This document shows, piece after piece, positions 44,301 through 54,100 of a stretch of DNA of 64,000 nucleotides. Position 1 is the stretch's first letter; every line of letters begins with the position of its first letter. The stretch lies in assembly GCA_947471745.1 (NCBI GenBank), contig CANJKZ010000978.1, positions 309,501 through 373,500 on the forward strand, read 5' to 3'. A program made the translations under genes and the position numbers. The notes under the pieces are model-generated. The model saw only the letters and a program-made list of their open reading frames with translations. It searched no databases and had not been told where the DNA came from. Source of the stretch: Closterium sp. Naga37s-1 (Eukaryota > Streptophyta > Zygnematophyceae > Desmidiales > Closteriaceae).

Positions 44301-45399
44301 TCGCCGGTGCGTAGGACGTAGGTGCACGGACCAGTACCCCCACCCCGCTGGCGTGCAGCGTACCACTCACGGAGCTGCTGAGGGGGGGGGATGTCACGAG
44401 TGCGCTGCTGCTGCTGCTGCTGCTGCTGCTAGCGCTGACCACCACCGGAGCCGACCCTCTGCGCAGCGCCACCCCGACCAGCTCCACCTCCTCCGCCGCC
44501 GCCTCCTCCACCGCCGCCACCTCCGCTCCCACCGCCACCGCCGCCACCGCCTCCGCCTCCACCGCCGCCACCGACACCTCCACCCCCACCACCACCCCCA
44601 CCGCCACCCCCACCCCCTCCACTGCCTCCACCGCCGCCTCCACCGCCCCCGCTAGCTCCTCCAGTGCCCCTGCCCCCCTTGCCCTTGCCAGGGCGGCGTC
44701 TCCCGCTAGGGGTAGACGCCGCATCGACCGACTCAAGCCCAACGAGGTCGGCCGCAGCAGCAGAGGCAACAGAGGGCAAAAGGGGGGAGGGGGAACACCC
44801 CTCAAAGATGGGGGTGCGAGGGTCACCACGAGAGGCTCCTACAGCTACTATGCTCTTCTCTGCTGCTAGGAGGGACTTCTCGAGGAGGTCAACGGTGAGA
44901 GTGGTGGGGCAAACTGAGAGGAAGTGGTCCCTGACTACGCGAAGGGAGTCAGGGAGCCGGGTGACTATGTAGTAGAGGGTGATGTACATGGGGGGGGGTT
45001 CTTGGCGCAGAACTCAGCAGGAAGCGCAGCGCGGTAGCGAGTGTCACTAGTGCGGAGGTGCGTAATGAGGTCAGCGACTGTGGGAAAGGCAGCAAGGTCA
45101 GGGAAGAGGTACGGTAGCATGAGGCGGCTCAGTGCAGCAGTGGCAGGGGAGGAGTAGCGCGCAACTACAGCGTCGTACAAGGTCTGAGCACTCTTGTACT
45201 GGCTAAAGTGCGCACGCTCAGAGGTAGGCAGGTGGCGACGCACAGCAAGACGTGCAGCAGCATCGCGCGTGGCCCACTGTGAGCGAACAGTGGCGTCAGC
45301 ATCAGCAGCGGGGGCAGGAGAGGCACCAGAAGTGAGGTCAAAGAGGGAGAGGCCGTCTGCTCTGTCACACTGTAAGAAAAGCTGCAGGTCATCTATCCA

Positions 45400-45615
45400 T
45401 GTCAGAAGTAGTAGGAGTACGGCCTAGGCTTAGTAGCCTAGGCCACAGTAGGACTAGTAACGAGGAGCCAAGTACGAGCTAGGATTGTGTGCAGGAACAG
45501 AATTGAGAAGGAATGATTGAACTAGCAAGCAGCAGGATACAAATGGCAAACCCTAAGGGGCTGTACTCACTATAGAGTACCCCACTGCAGGCTACACAAA
45601 CAACATATTCTGACA
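45400..45615 (-). repeat. 3' LTR of Sm-H
   Basis: 216 bp; contains the gtagtggggta-type core and an internal cctaggcttagtagcctagg palindrome. Confidence 0.93.
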
Positions 45616-46341
45616 CACCCCCATAGCCAAAGTGGGGTGTAATCAGCACAATGAGCAGTCATAGCAATAGTTCATAATTATCAGCAAAGCTAGAGGCTAT
45701 CACAGAGGGCAAGTGAGGAGGAGGGACTATGAAAGGAGAGAAGATGGGAGGCGACGACTGAAGCTGCAGACACACGGGCAACAGAAGCGGCTGACACAGT
45801 GGCGGCTGACACAGTGGCTACCGAGACAGAGCGCCCCGGAATACTGGAGTAACTGGCTCTGCGGCTACGACGAGCGGCAGAAGCAACGGACCCACGGGCG
45901 ACTGGTGCAGCAGGCTCTCAGTGGCTACCGAGACAGTGCGTCCCGGAATACAGGAGTAACAGGCTCTGCGGCTGCGACGAGCGGCAGGAGCAACGGACCC
46001 ACGGGCAACAGGTGCAGCAGGCTCTCTGAGCTACCAGGACAGTGCGCCCCGGACTACAGGTGCTGCGGACGACAAGACAGCAGCCTCCACTCAACCTCCC
46101 CCAACAGTCCCACACCCCTCTCACACACCCCCTGTTTCACCCCTAGCTCCATTCCCACATCACCCCCCTAGTGCCACTCCCCACGACTCCCACACCTCCA
46201 CCCCCCTCAGCGGCAGCTGCAGCAGTGGGAGACGAAAAAGGAGGAGGGGAGAACCCACACCTCTCACCCCCATGCTCGCCACCCCACACCCCAACCACCA
46301 CGGAACGCACGGTGGAATGGGAGCAATGGGCAGCACGGGGG

Positions 46342-46375
<34 letters not shown>

Positions 46376-46599
46376 GGGCTTCTGCAGGGGCGGCTGCTGC
46401 ACTGGCGGGCGGCTCCAGGGGCGGCTGCTGCAGGTGCGGGCGGCTCCAGGGGCTGCTGCTGCAGTGGCGGGCGGCTCCAGGGGCGGCCGCGGGGGGGGAA
46501 AACGCACGGCCCCCAGGGCGCCCCGAGGGGCGACGAGAAGGGAGCCGCGCGGCCCCCCCCCGGGGCGCCGCGACGGGCACCAGGGAGGGCGCCGCGACG

Positions 46600-47090
46600 G
46601 GCCCCCAGAGCCACCTCGACGGGCGACGGGGAGGGCGCCGCGCGGGCCCCCCGAAGTCGCCTCGACGGGCGACGGGGAGGGCCGCGCACGGCCCCCGAAG
46701 TCGCCACGACGGGCGACGGGGAGGGCGCCGCGCACGGCCCCCGAAGTCGCCTCGACGGGCGACGGGGAGGGCGCCGCGCGGGCCCCCCGAAGTCGCCTCG
46801 ACGGGCGACGGGGAGGGCCGCGCACGGCCCCCGAAGTCGCCACGACGGGCGACGGGGAGGGCGCCGCGCACGGCCCCCGAAGTCGCCTCGACGGGCGACG
46901 GGAGGGGACCGCGCGCGGCCCCCGTGGTCGCCACGACGGGCGACTGGTGGGGAGGCCGCGCGGGCCCCCAAGGTCGCCTCGACGGGCGACGGGAGGGGAG
47001 GCCGCGCGGGTCCCCAAGGTCGCCTCGACGGGCGACGGGGGGGGAGGCCGCGCGGGTCCCCGAGAGCGCCTCGACGGGCGTTTCGACGGG
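46600..47090 (-). repeat. GC-rich tandem units inside Sm-H
   Basis: Around fifteen degenerate units of gtcgcctcgacgggcgacgg type. They leave open frames on both strands; I treat these as composition. Confidence 0.75.
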
Positions 47091-47291
47091 AGGGGACCGC
47101 GGAGGCCCCCCCAAGGGCACCACGACGGGCGCCACGGAAGGGAAAACCGCCAGGCGCCCCGAGCGCGCGGCGGGCAGAAATTAGGGTTTCGCCGCCGCGC
47201 ACCACGGGGCGCGCGGCGGACAGTACGGCAGCGGAAGCGGGTGGTGGGCCCATACACAGGAAGGCGGCAGACATGCCGCCCTCTGATACCA

Positions 47292-47507
47292 TGTCAGAAG
47301 TAGTAGGAGTACGGCCTAGGCTTAGTAGCCTAGGCCACAGTAGGACTAGTAACGAGGAGCCAAGTACGAGCTAGGATTGTGTGCAGGAACAGAATTGAGA
47401 AGGAATGATTGAACTAGCAAGCAGCAGGATACAAATGGCAAACCCTAAGGGGCTGTACTCACTATAGAGTACCCCACTGCAGGCTACACAAACAACATAT
47501 TCTGACA
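47292..47507 (-). repeat. 5' LTR of Sm-H
   Basis: 216 bp, apparently identical to the 3' copy. Confidence 0.93.
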
Positions 47508-47639
47508 ATCCAGACGTCAAAGTCAATGGCCCGACCCTCAGCGTCAAAAGCGAGGACACTAGGGGTAGCCATGACAGCAGTAGACTAGCAGCGCAAACAG
47601 TAGGGTGAGGGCAGTGCTGTGAAAGAGGCGCTGCTCTTA

Positions 47640-48599
47640 CCGGACAGGGCGGCTCGGGTGGTTCGGCTGCAGGGCGGCTCGGCGGCTCGGCTGCTGGGCG
47701 GCTCGGCGGCTCGGCTGCTGGGCGGCTCGGCGGCTCGGCTGCTGGGCGGCTCGGCGGCTCGGCTGTTGGGCGGCTCGGCGGCTCGGCTTCTGGGCGGCTC
47801 GGCTGCTGGGCGGCTCGGCGGCTGGGCGGCTCGGCTGCTGGGCGGCTCGGCTGCTGGGCGGCTCGGCGGGGCCGCTGAGAGGGCGGCGTCCGGGGCCGCT
47901 GGGAGGAGGCGGCAGGGCCGCTGAGAGGAGGCGGCGGGGCCGCAAAGGTAGGTGGCGGGGCCGCAGGTAGGTGGCGGGGCCGCTAGTAGGTGGCGGGGCC
48001 GCAGGTAGGTGGCGGGGCCGCTGGTAGGTGGCGGGGCCGCAGGTAGGTGGCGGGGCCAGCAGGAAGGTGGCGGGGCCGCACAGGTAGGTGGCGGGGCCGC
48101 GGGTAGGTGGCGGGGCCGCTGGTAGGTGGCGGGGCCGCAGGTAGGTGGCGGGGCCGCACAGGTAGGTGGCGGGGCCGCACAGGTAGGTGGCGGGGCCGCG
48201 GAGGGCGGCGACGAGCCGTAGGGGGCCGTGAGGGGCCGCGGGAGGGGCCGAAAGGGGCGTAAGGGGCCGCGCGAGGGGCCGTAAGGGACGGCGCGAGGGG
48301 CCGTAAGGGGCGGCACGAGGGGCCGTAAGGGCGGCGCGACGGGCGCGACGGGCCGTAAGGGCGGCACGAAGGGCCGTAAGGGCGGCGCGAAGGGCCGTAG
48401 GGGCGGCGCGACGAGCCGTGAGAGGGCCGCTAAGAGCGACGCGACGGGGCCGTGAGGGGCCTAGCGAGGGCGCGACGGTAGGGAGAGCACACAGGGCGCG
48501 ACTCGGGCCGGAGCGAAGCGCGCTCCGGGCAGGAAAAAAAAAAATATCGTGGTGGTGGGCCCTAGGAATCGTTCCCACTAGGGAACCTGCTCGATACCA
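47640..48599 (-). repeat. GC-rich tandem leader of copia-G
   Basis: Same order as in copia-A: ggcggctcgg units (47650-47870), ggtaggtggcggggccgc units (47945-48200), gccgtaagggg units (48220-48420), then the family wording gggccctaggaatcgttccc before the primer site. Confidence 0.8.
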
Positions 48600-48724
48600 T
48601 GAGAAGAAACGAGGAATGAAATGACTAAGGGAAAGTTGGGTACAAATGCAAACCCTAGGAAAACTGTACCCCATATGTGCTACCCCACTATAGCCTACAG
48701 TAGCTATGTCATATAAATCTGACA
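48600..48724 (-). repeat. 5' LTR of copia-G
   Basis: 125 bp, minus strand tgtcagatttatatgac ... tttcttctca. It directly abuts an A-tract. Confidence 0.92.
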
Positions 48725-48966
48725 AAAAAAAAAAAAAAGGAAATTTCAGATTGTGGGAAGGGTTCCGAAGGCAGTTTGCATGATTGGTTGAAGGGTGTCG
48801 TAAAAAACACAGCAGGGTTCCTGAGAATATGGCGGGGCCCACAATCAAGTTTACTGGAAAACACTCGGTTCAGTGGCAGGTGGGTCAAACCTTACGGAAG
48901 AGTGGGTTATAAAATAAACGGAAAAAGAGGTCAGATTTGACTAAGCAACATTTTTACGCTGTACAG
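48724..48966 (+). repeat. right copy of the 222-bp direct repeat, with shorter A-tract
   Basis: About 15 A, ggaaattt, then 48746-48966 matching 41086-41307. After 48966 the sequence continues as unduplicated host DNA (tcgggtgtctcc). Confidence 0.9.
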
Positions 48967-49415
48967 TCGGGTGTCTCCACTGGGGCAATTGGGGCACGGG
49001 CAGCTGAGAGTTTTGGCTCTTGTTCCGTTGTATTGTCTTGATGTTAAAGCGACGGTGCACATTTGCCACCCAAAACCCAGAACCCTGGCGAACTGTTACT
49101 GCGGATGGAAAGTGTCCGCACGAAATCCTGATTTTCGCCAGCCAGCACTTTCGCGCTGGCAAGCCTGGTTCAAAAAAAAATCTTCTGAACCCAACACTGC
49201 CAAAAGTTGCCCGTCGCTTTAATAATCTTTGTGCACAACACCTAAAGAAACGACAAGGAGACCACCCTAAATCTGAATTGCTCACATCACACTGCAAGAC
49301 AACTAAGATCTAACAAAATTGCCCTGTGTTTTCCACATCTAATCTCTTTCTGCTGCGGTGGTACACCTAGCTTTAAGAACACCTGGTTATTATTCAAACT
49401 TACGGAGACTTGAAA
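48967..49415. other. gene-free host stretch
   Basis: Unique DNA between the duplicated segment and copia-E. A minus-strand open frame crosses it but starts and stops arbitrarily and continues into the duplicated segment, so I do not call a gene. Confidence 0.5.
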
Positions 49416-49540
49416 TGTGAGATTTATATGACAGAGCTACTGTAGGCTATAGTGGGGTAGCACATATGGGGTACAGTTTTCTAGGGTTTGTATTTGTACC
49501 CAACTTTCCCTTAGTCATTTTCCTTCCTCGTTTCTTCTCA
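49416..49540 (+). repeat. 5' LTR of copia-E
   Basis: 125 bp, begins tgtgagattt where the 3' copy has tgtcagattt. Confidence 0.95.
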
Positions 49541-49560
49541 TGGTATCGAGCAGGTTCCCT
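49541..49560 (+). other. primer binding site of copia-E
   Basis: tggtatcgagcaggttccct next to the LTR, as in copia-A and -G. Confidence 0.75.
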
Positions 49561-50611
49561 AGTGGGAACGATTCCTAGGGCCCACCACTACGAATTTTTT
49601 TTTTCCTGCCCGGAGCGCGCTTCGCTCAGGCCCGAGTCGCGCCCTGTGTGCTCTCCCTACCGTCGCGCCCTCGCTAGGCCCCTAAGCCCCGTCGCGTCGC
49701 CCTTAGCGGCCCCCTCACGGCTCGTCGCGCCGCCCCCTACGGCCCTTCGCGCCGCCCTTACGGCCCTTCGTGCCGCCCTTACGGCCTGTCGCGCCCGTCG
49801 CGCCGCCCTTACGGCCCCTCGTGCCGCCCCTTACGGCCCATCGCGCCGTCCCTTACGGCCCCTCGCGTGGCCCCTTACGCCCCTTACGGCCCCTTCCGCG
49901 GCCCCTCACGGCCCCCTACGGCTCGTCGCCGCCCTCCGCGGCCCCGCCACCTACCTGTGCGGCCCCGCCACCTACCTGTGCGGCCCCGCCATCTACCTGC
50001 GGCCCCGCCACCTACCAGCGGCCCCGCCACCTACCTGCGGCCCCGCCACCTACCAGCGGCCCCGCCACCTACCCGCGGCCCCGCCACCTACCTGTGCTGG
50101 CCCCGCCACCTACCTGCGGCCCCGCCACCTACCAGCGGCCCCGCCACCTACCCGCGGCCCCGCCACCTACCTGTGCTGGCCCCGCCACCTACCTGCGGCC
50201 CCGCCACCTACCAGCGGCCTCGCCACCTACCTGCGACCCCGCCGCCTCCTCTCAGCGGCCTCGCCGCCTCCTCCCAGCGGCCCCGGACGCCGCCCTCTCA
50301 GCGGCCCCGCCGCGCCGCCAAGCAGCCGAGCCGCCCAGCCGCCGAGCCACCCAGCAGCCGAGCCGCCCAGAAGCCGAGCCGCCGAGCCGCCCTGCAGCCG
50401 AGCCGCCGAGCCGCCCAGCAGCCGAGCCGCCGAGCCGCCCAGCAGCCGAGCCGCCGAGCCGCCCTGCAGCCGAGCCGCCGAGCCGCCCAGCAGCCGAGCC
50501 GCCGAGCCGCCCTGCAGCCGAGCCACCCGAGCCGCCCTGTCCGGTAAGAGCAGCGCCTCTTTCACAGCACTGCCCTCACCCTACTGTTTGCGCTGCTAGT
50601 CTCCTGCTGTC
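49561..50611 (+). repeat. GC-rich tandem leader of copia-E
   Basis: ccttacggcccctcg units, then about fifteen ccacctacctgcggccccg units (49940-50240), then gagccgccgagccgccc units to about 50535. A gtaagag donor-like site at 50544 and ctgctag at about 50599 could bound a tiny 5' UTR intron ending just before gag; this is unproven. Confidence 0.75.
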
Positions 50612-51109
50612 ATGGCTACCCCTAGTGTCCTCGCTTTTGACGCTGAGGGTCGGGCCATTGACTTTGACGTCTGGATAGATGACCTGCAGCTTTTCTTACA
50701 GTGCGACAGAGCAGACGGCCTCTCCCTCTTTGACCTCACTTCTGGTGCCTCCCCTGCCCCCGCTGCTGATGCTGACGCCACTGTTCGCTCACAGTGGGCC
50801 ACGCGCGATGCTGCTGCACGTCTTGCTGTGCGTCGCCACCTGCCTACCTCTGAGCGTGCGCACTTTAGCCAGTACAAGAGTGCTCACACCTTGTACGACG
50901 CTGTAGTTGCGCGCTACTCCTCCCCTGCCACTGCTGCATTGAGCCGCCTCATGCTACCGTACCTCTTCCCTGACCTTGCTGCCTTTCTCACAGTCGCTGA
51001 CCTCATTACGCACCTCCGCACTAGTGACACTCGCTACCGCGCTGCGCTTCCTGCTGAGTTCTGCGCCAAGAACCCCCCCCCCCCATGTACATCACCCTCT
51101 CCTACATAG
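50612..51109 (+). pseudogene. copia-E gag N-part, frameshifted at a C-run
   Basis: MATPSV start; VRSQWATRD is intact (CAG where copia-A has TAG). The run at 51073-51084 has 12 C instead of the 10 that keep gag in frame, so the frame leaves gag and stops at 51109. The rest of gag continues in another frame from 51085. Confidence 0.88.
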
Positions 51110-54100
51110 TCATCCGGCTCCCTGACTCCCTTCGCGTAGTCAGGGACCACTTCCTCTCAGTTTGCCCCACCACTCTCACCGTTGACCTCCTCGAGAAGTC
51201 CCTCCTAGCAGCAGAGAAGAGCATAGTAGCTGTAGGAGCCTCTCGTGGTGACCCTCGCACCCCCATCTTTGAGGGGTGTTCCCCCTCCCCCCTTTTGCCC
51301 TCTGTTGCCTCTGCTGCTGCGGCCGACCTCGTTGGGCTTGAGTCGGTCGATGCGGCGTCTACCCCTAGCGGGAGACGCCGCCCTGGCAAGGGCAAGGGGG
51401 GCAGGGGCACTGGAGGAGCTAGCGGGGGCGGTGGAGGCGGCGGTGGAGGCAGTGGAGGGGGTGGGGGTGGCGGTGGGGGTGGTGGTGGGGGTGGAGGTGT
51501 CGGTGGCGGCGGTGGAGGCGGAGGCGGCGGCGGTGGTGGCGGTGGGAGCGGAGGTAGCGGCGGTGGAGGAGGCGGCGGCGGAGGAGGTGGAGCTGGTCGG
51601 GGTGGCGCTGCGCAGAGGGTCGGCTCCGGTGGTGGTCAGCGCCAGCAGCAGCAGCAGCAGCAGCAGCGCACTCGTGACATCCCCCCCCCTCAGCAGCTCC
51701 GTGAGTGGTACGCTGCACGCCAGCGGGGTGGGGGTACTGGTCCGTGCACCTACGTCCTCCGCACCAGCGACCGCGCGGGTGACCAGTGCGGGGAAGCGCA
51801 CTCCACCCAGCGCTGCTTTGGCCGCCTGACGGACGCTTGGCGTCACCAGTTCCCTGAGGCCACTGAGATCCCCCGCTGGGGTGAGCTGTCTAGGGCGGGT
51901 GTCGCTGTCTTTGACCTTGACCTTGATGCTATTCTTGCTGCTATGTATACTGTGACTATTAGTGATGAGGGTGACTGTTACCGGTGTTTTCCGCCCGACC
52001 CGGGCATTGAGACTGCTGCTCTAGGTACTGGTGAGGCTGCTGCTCTAGGTGCTAGCGAGGCTGCTGCTCTAGGTGCGTCTGCTCCCTCAGGTGCTGGTGA
52101 GTCTGCTCTCTCAGGTTCTGCGTCGGCTTCGGCCTCCCACACCTTCACCCTTGACTCGGGGGCTTCTCGCTCCTTCTTTCGAGACCGCACCACACTCACG
52201 CCGCTTGGCCGGCCAGTTGCGGTCTCTCTGGCAGACCCCTCTGGGGGTCCTGTCCTTGCTCACTTCTCCACTGTCCTCCCGTGTCCGGCGGCCCCCTCTG
52301 GCACCCTGTCTGGTCTTTACCTCCCCTCGTTCTCTACGAACTTGGTGAGTGGTGCTGACCTACAGGATGCGGGGGTTCACCAGTTCACTCCTGCGAGTCA
52401 GCGGGTGACCCACTGCACGGACGCTCGGACTGGCCGACACCTGGCCACGTTTACCCGTCGGCCGGGGTCGAGCCTGTACACCCTGACCACTGCGTCTCCT
52501 CCAGTCACTGCGTCTGGTCAGGTAGCTGCGTCGGGTCAGGTGTTTGCTGCAGCGTCCAGGTCTGGTCCTGAGTCTGCCCCCTGTTCGTGTCGCCTCCTGT
52601 CTCACGAGACTCTCCTCTGGCACCACCGCCTTGGTCACCCCTCCCTGCTTCGTCTCCGAGGCATGGCCTCCCGTGTCCTTGTCTCTGGTCTTCCCCGGTC
52701 CCTCCCTCCCCTTCCTCCGGGGCCTGGCCCTACCTGCGTCCCCTGTGTCGAGAGGCGGCAGCGGGCTGCCCCTCACTCCTCCCAGTTTCCTCCGACAGAG
52801 GCCCCGCTGCAGACGCTTCACATGGACGTGTGGGGCCCGGCCCGCGTCCGTGGACAGGGTCACGAGCGCTACTTCCTGCTGGTGGTTGACGACTACTCGC
52901 GTTACACCACAGTCTTCCCCTTGCGCAGCAAGGGTGATGTCACTGAGGTGTTGATCGACTGGATCCGCGCAGCTCGTCTCCAGCTCAGGCAGAGCTTCGG
53001 CTCGGACTTTCCTGTTCTGCGTTTGCACTCTGACAGAGGTGGAGAGTTCTCCTCTGGCCTTCTGCGAGCCTACTGTCGTGCACGAGGCATCCGCCAGACC
53101 TTCACGCTTCCGGACTCTCCACAGCAAAATGGGATTGCTGAGCGCCACATTGGCATGGTCATGGACGTCGCCCGTACGTCCATGATGCATGCGGCTGCCC
53201 CCCATTTTCTGTGGCCATTTGCGGTTCGGTACGCGGCGCATCAGATCAACCTTCACCCTAGGGTCTCCAGGCCGGAGACCTCCCCAGCTTTGCTGTGGAC
53301 GGGGAAGGTTGGCGATGCGTCTGCGTTCCGTGTCTGGGGATCTCGGGCGTTTGTCCGCGACTTGTCTGCGGACAAGCTGTCCCCTCGTGCTGCTCCTTGC
53401 GTCTTCCTTGGCTTCCCCCCTGACGCGCCAGGGTGGCAGTTCTACCACCCCACCTCTCGCCGTGTTCTGTCCTCCCAGGACGTCACGTTTGACGAGTCGG
53501 TCCCCTACTACCGCCTCTTCCCCTACCGCACTCCGTCCCTCCCCCCACCACCGCTCTTCCTTGAGCCAGGTCCCCCCCCGGTAGACCCCCTCCCCCCTTA
53601 GGGTCCTGCCCCTTCAGGTGTGTCCCAGGTAGACGCAGTCGAGCCTGTCAAGGTTACTGGTGACTCTGGTGCTGCTGAGGGTGCTGAGCCTGGGGGTGCT
53701 GACTCTGGGGGTGCTGAGCGTGTGGGTGCTACGCCTGGGGGTACTGAGCCTGAGGGTGCTACTACTGGGGGTGCTGAGCCTGGGGGTACTGAGCCTGGAG
53801 GTGCTACTACTGGGGGTGCTGAGCCTGGGGGTGCTGAGCCTGGGGGTGCTGAGCCTGGGGGTGCTACGCCTGGAGGTGCTGAGCCTGGGGGTGCGGAGCC
53901 TGAGGGAGCTGGGCCTGCTTGTGTGGCGTCTGGCGGTGCTGAGCCTGGAGGTTCTCCGGGTGCTTCGTCTCGGCGGGAGCCACTCTCTCCACAGGAGCTG
54001 CGCGAGTGGTTTGCCCGGCGCTGGAGGCGTGCTGCTGGTGCTGGAGGTTCTTCGGCTACTGAGGGTGCTGGTGCCGCGGGTCCCGGAGGTGCTCGTACTG

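Larger units (their letters stand above)
45400..47507 (-). mobile_element. Sm-H, 2.1-kb non-autonomous copia-like LTR element
   Basis: 216-bp LTRs (45400-45615 and 47292-47507) with no difference seen; TSD atcca at 45395-45399 and 47508-47512. Minus-strand primer site tggtatcagagggcggca at 47291; the purine-tract hairpin adjoins 45615. The interior carries no pol. It has a 29-G run (46345-46373) and about 27-bp units around cgacgggcgacggggagggc (46600-47090). Its 3' part matches Sm-I (gcaaagctagaggctatc, gaggcgac, tggctaccg). Confidence 0.93.
41308..47572 (-). pseudogene. copia-G gag and partial pol, multiply broken
   Basis: MATPSV starts at 47572 and is interrupted by Sm-H after the codons for DVW (TSD atcca). 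Gag resumes at 45399. The C-run near 44990 is 9 bases, a frameshift. TAG at 44429-44431 stands in the same codon as copia-D's TAG. TGT to TGA at 43325-43327 destroys a Cys of the zinc motif. The protease, integrase (from 43249) and EPGGA linker follow, and the reading ends in host sequence. Confidence 0.88.
41308..48724 (-). mobile_element. copia-G, 3'-truncated Ty1/copia element
   Basis: 5' LTR at 48600-48724 (125-bp subtype of copia-A/E), primer site tggtatcgagcaggttcc, leader 47640-48590, gag from 47572, and pol up to the IN-RT linker (FESTAAS), where it ends abruptly at 41308. RT, RNase H and 3' LTR are absent. Sm-H is inserted in gag. Flanking host sequence is duplicated for about 222 bp instead of the usual 5 bp. 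Confidence 0.92.

Noticed and set aside
46143-47303. Overlapping Arg/Pro/Gly-rich frames on both strands in Sm-H
   Set aside because: GC-rich tandem units keep five frames open; none has a conserved motif.
48941-49297. Minus-strand 118-residue frame as a host gene
   Set aside because: It crosses the border of the 222-bp duplication, its tail also appears fused to copia-G at 41282, and it has no recognisable motif.
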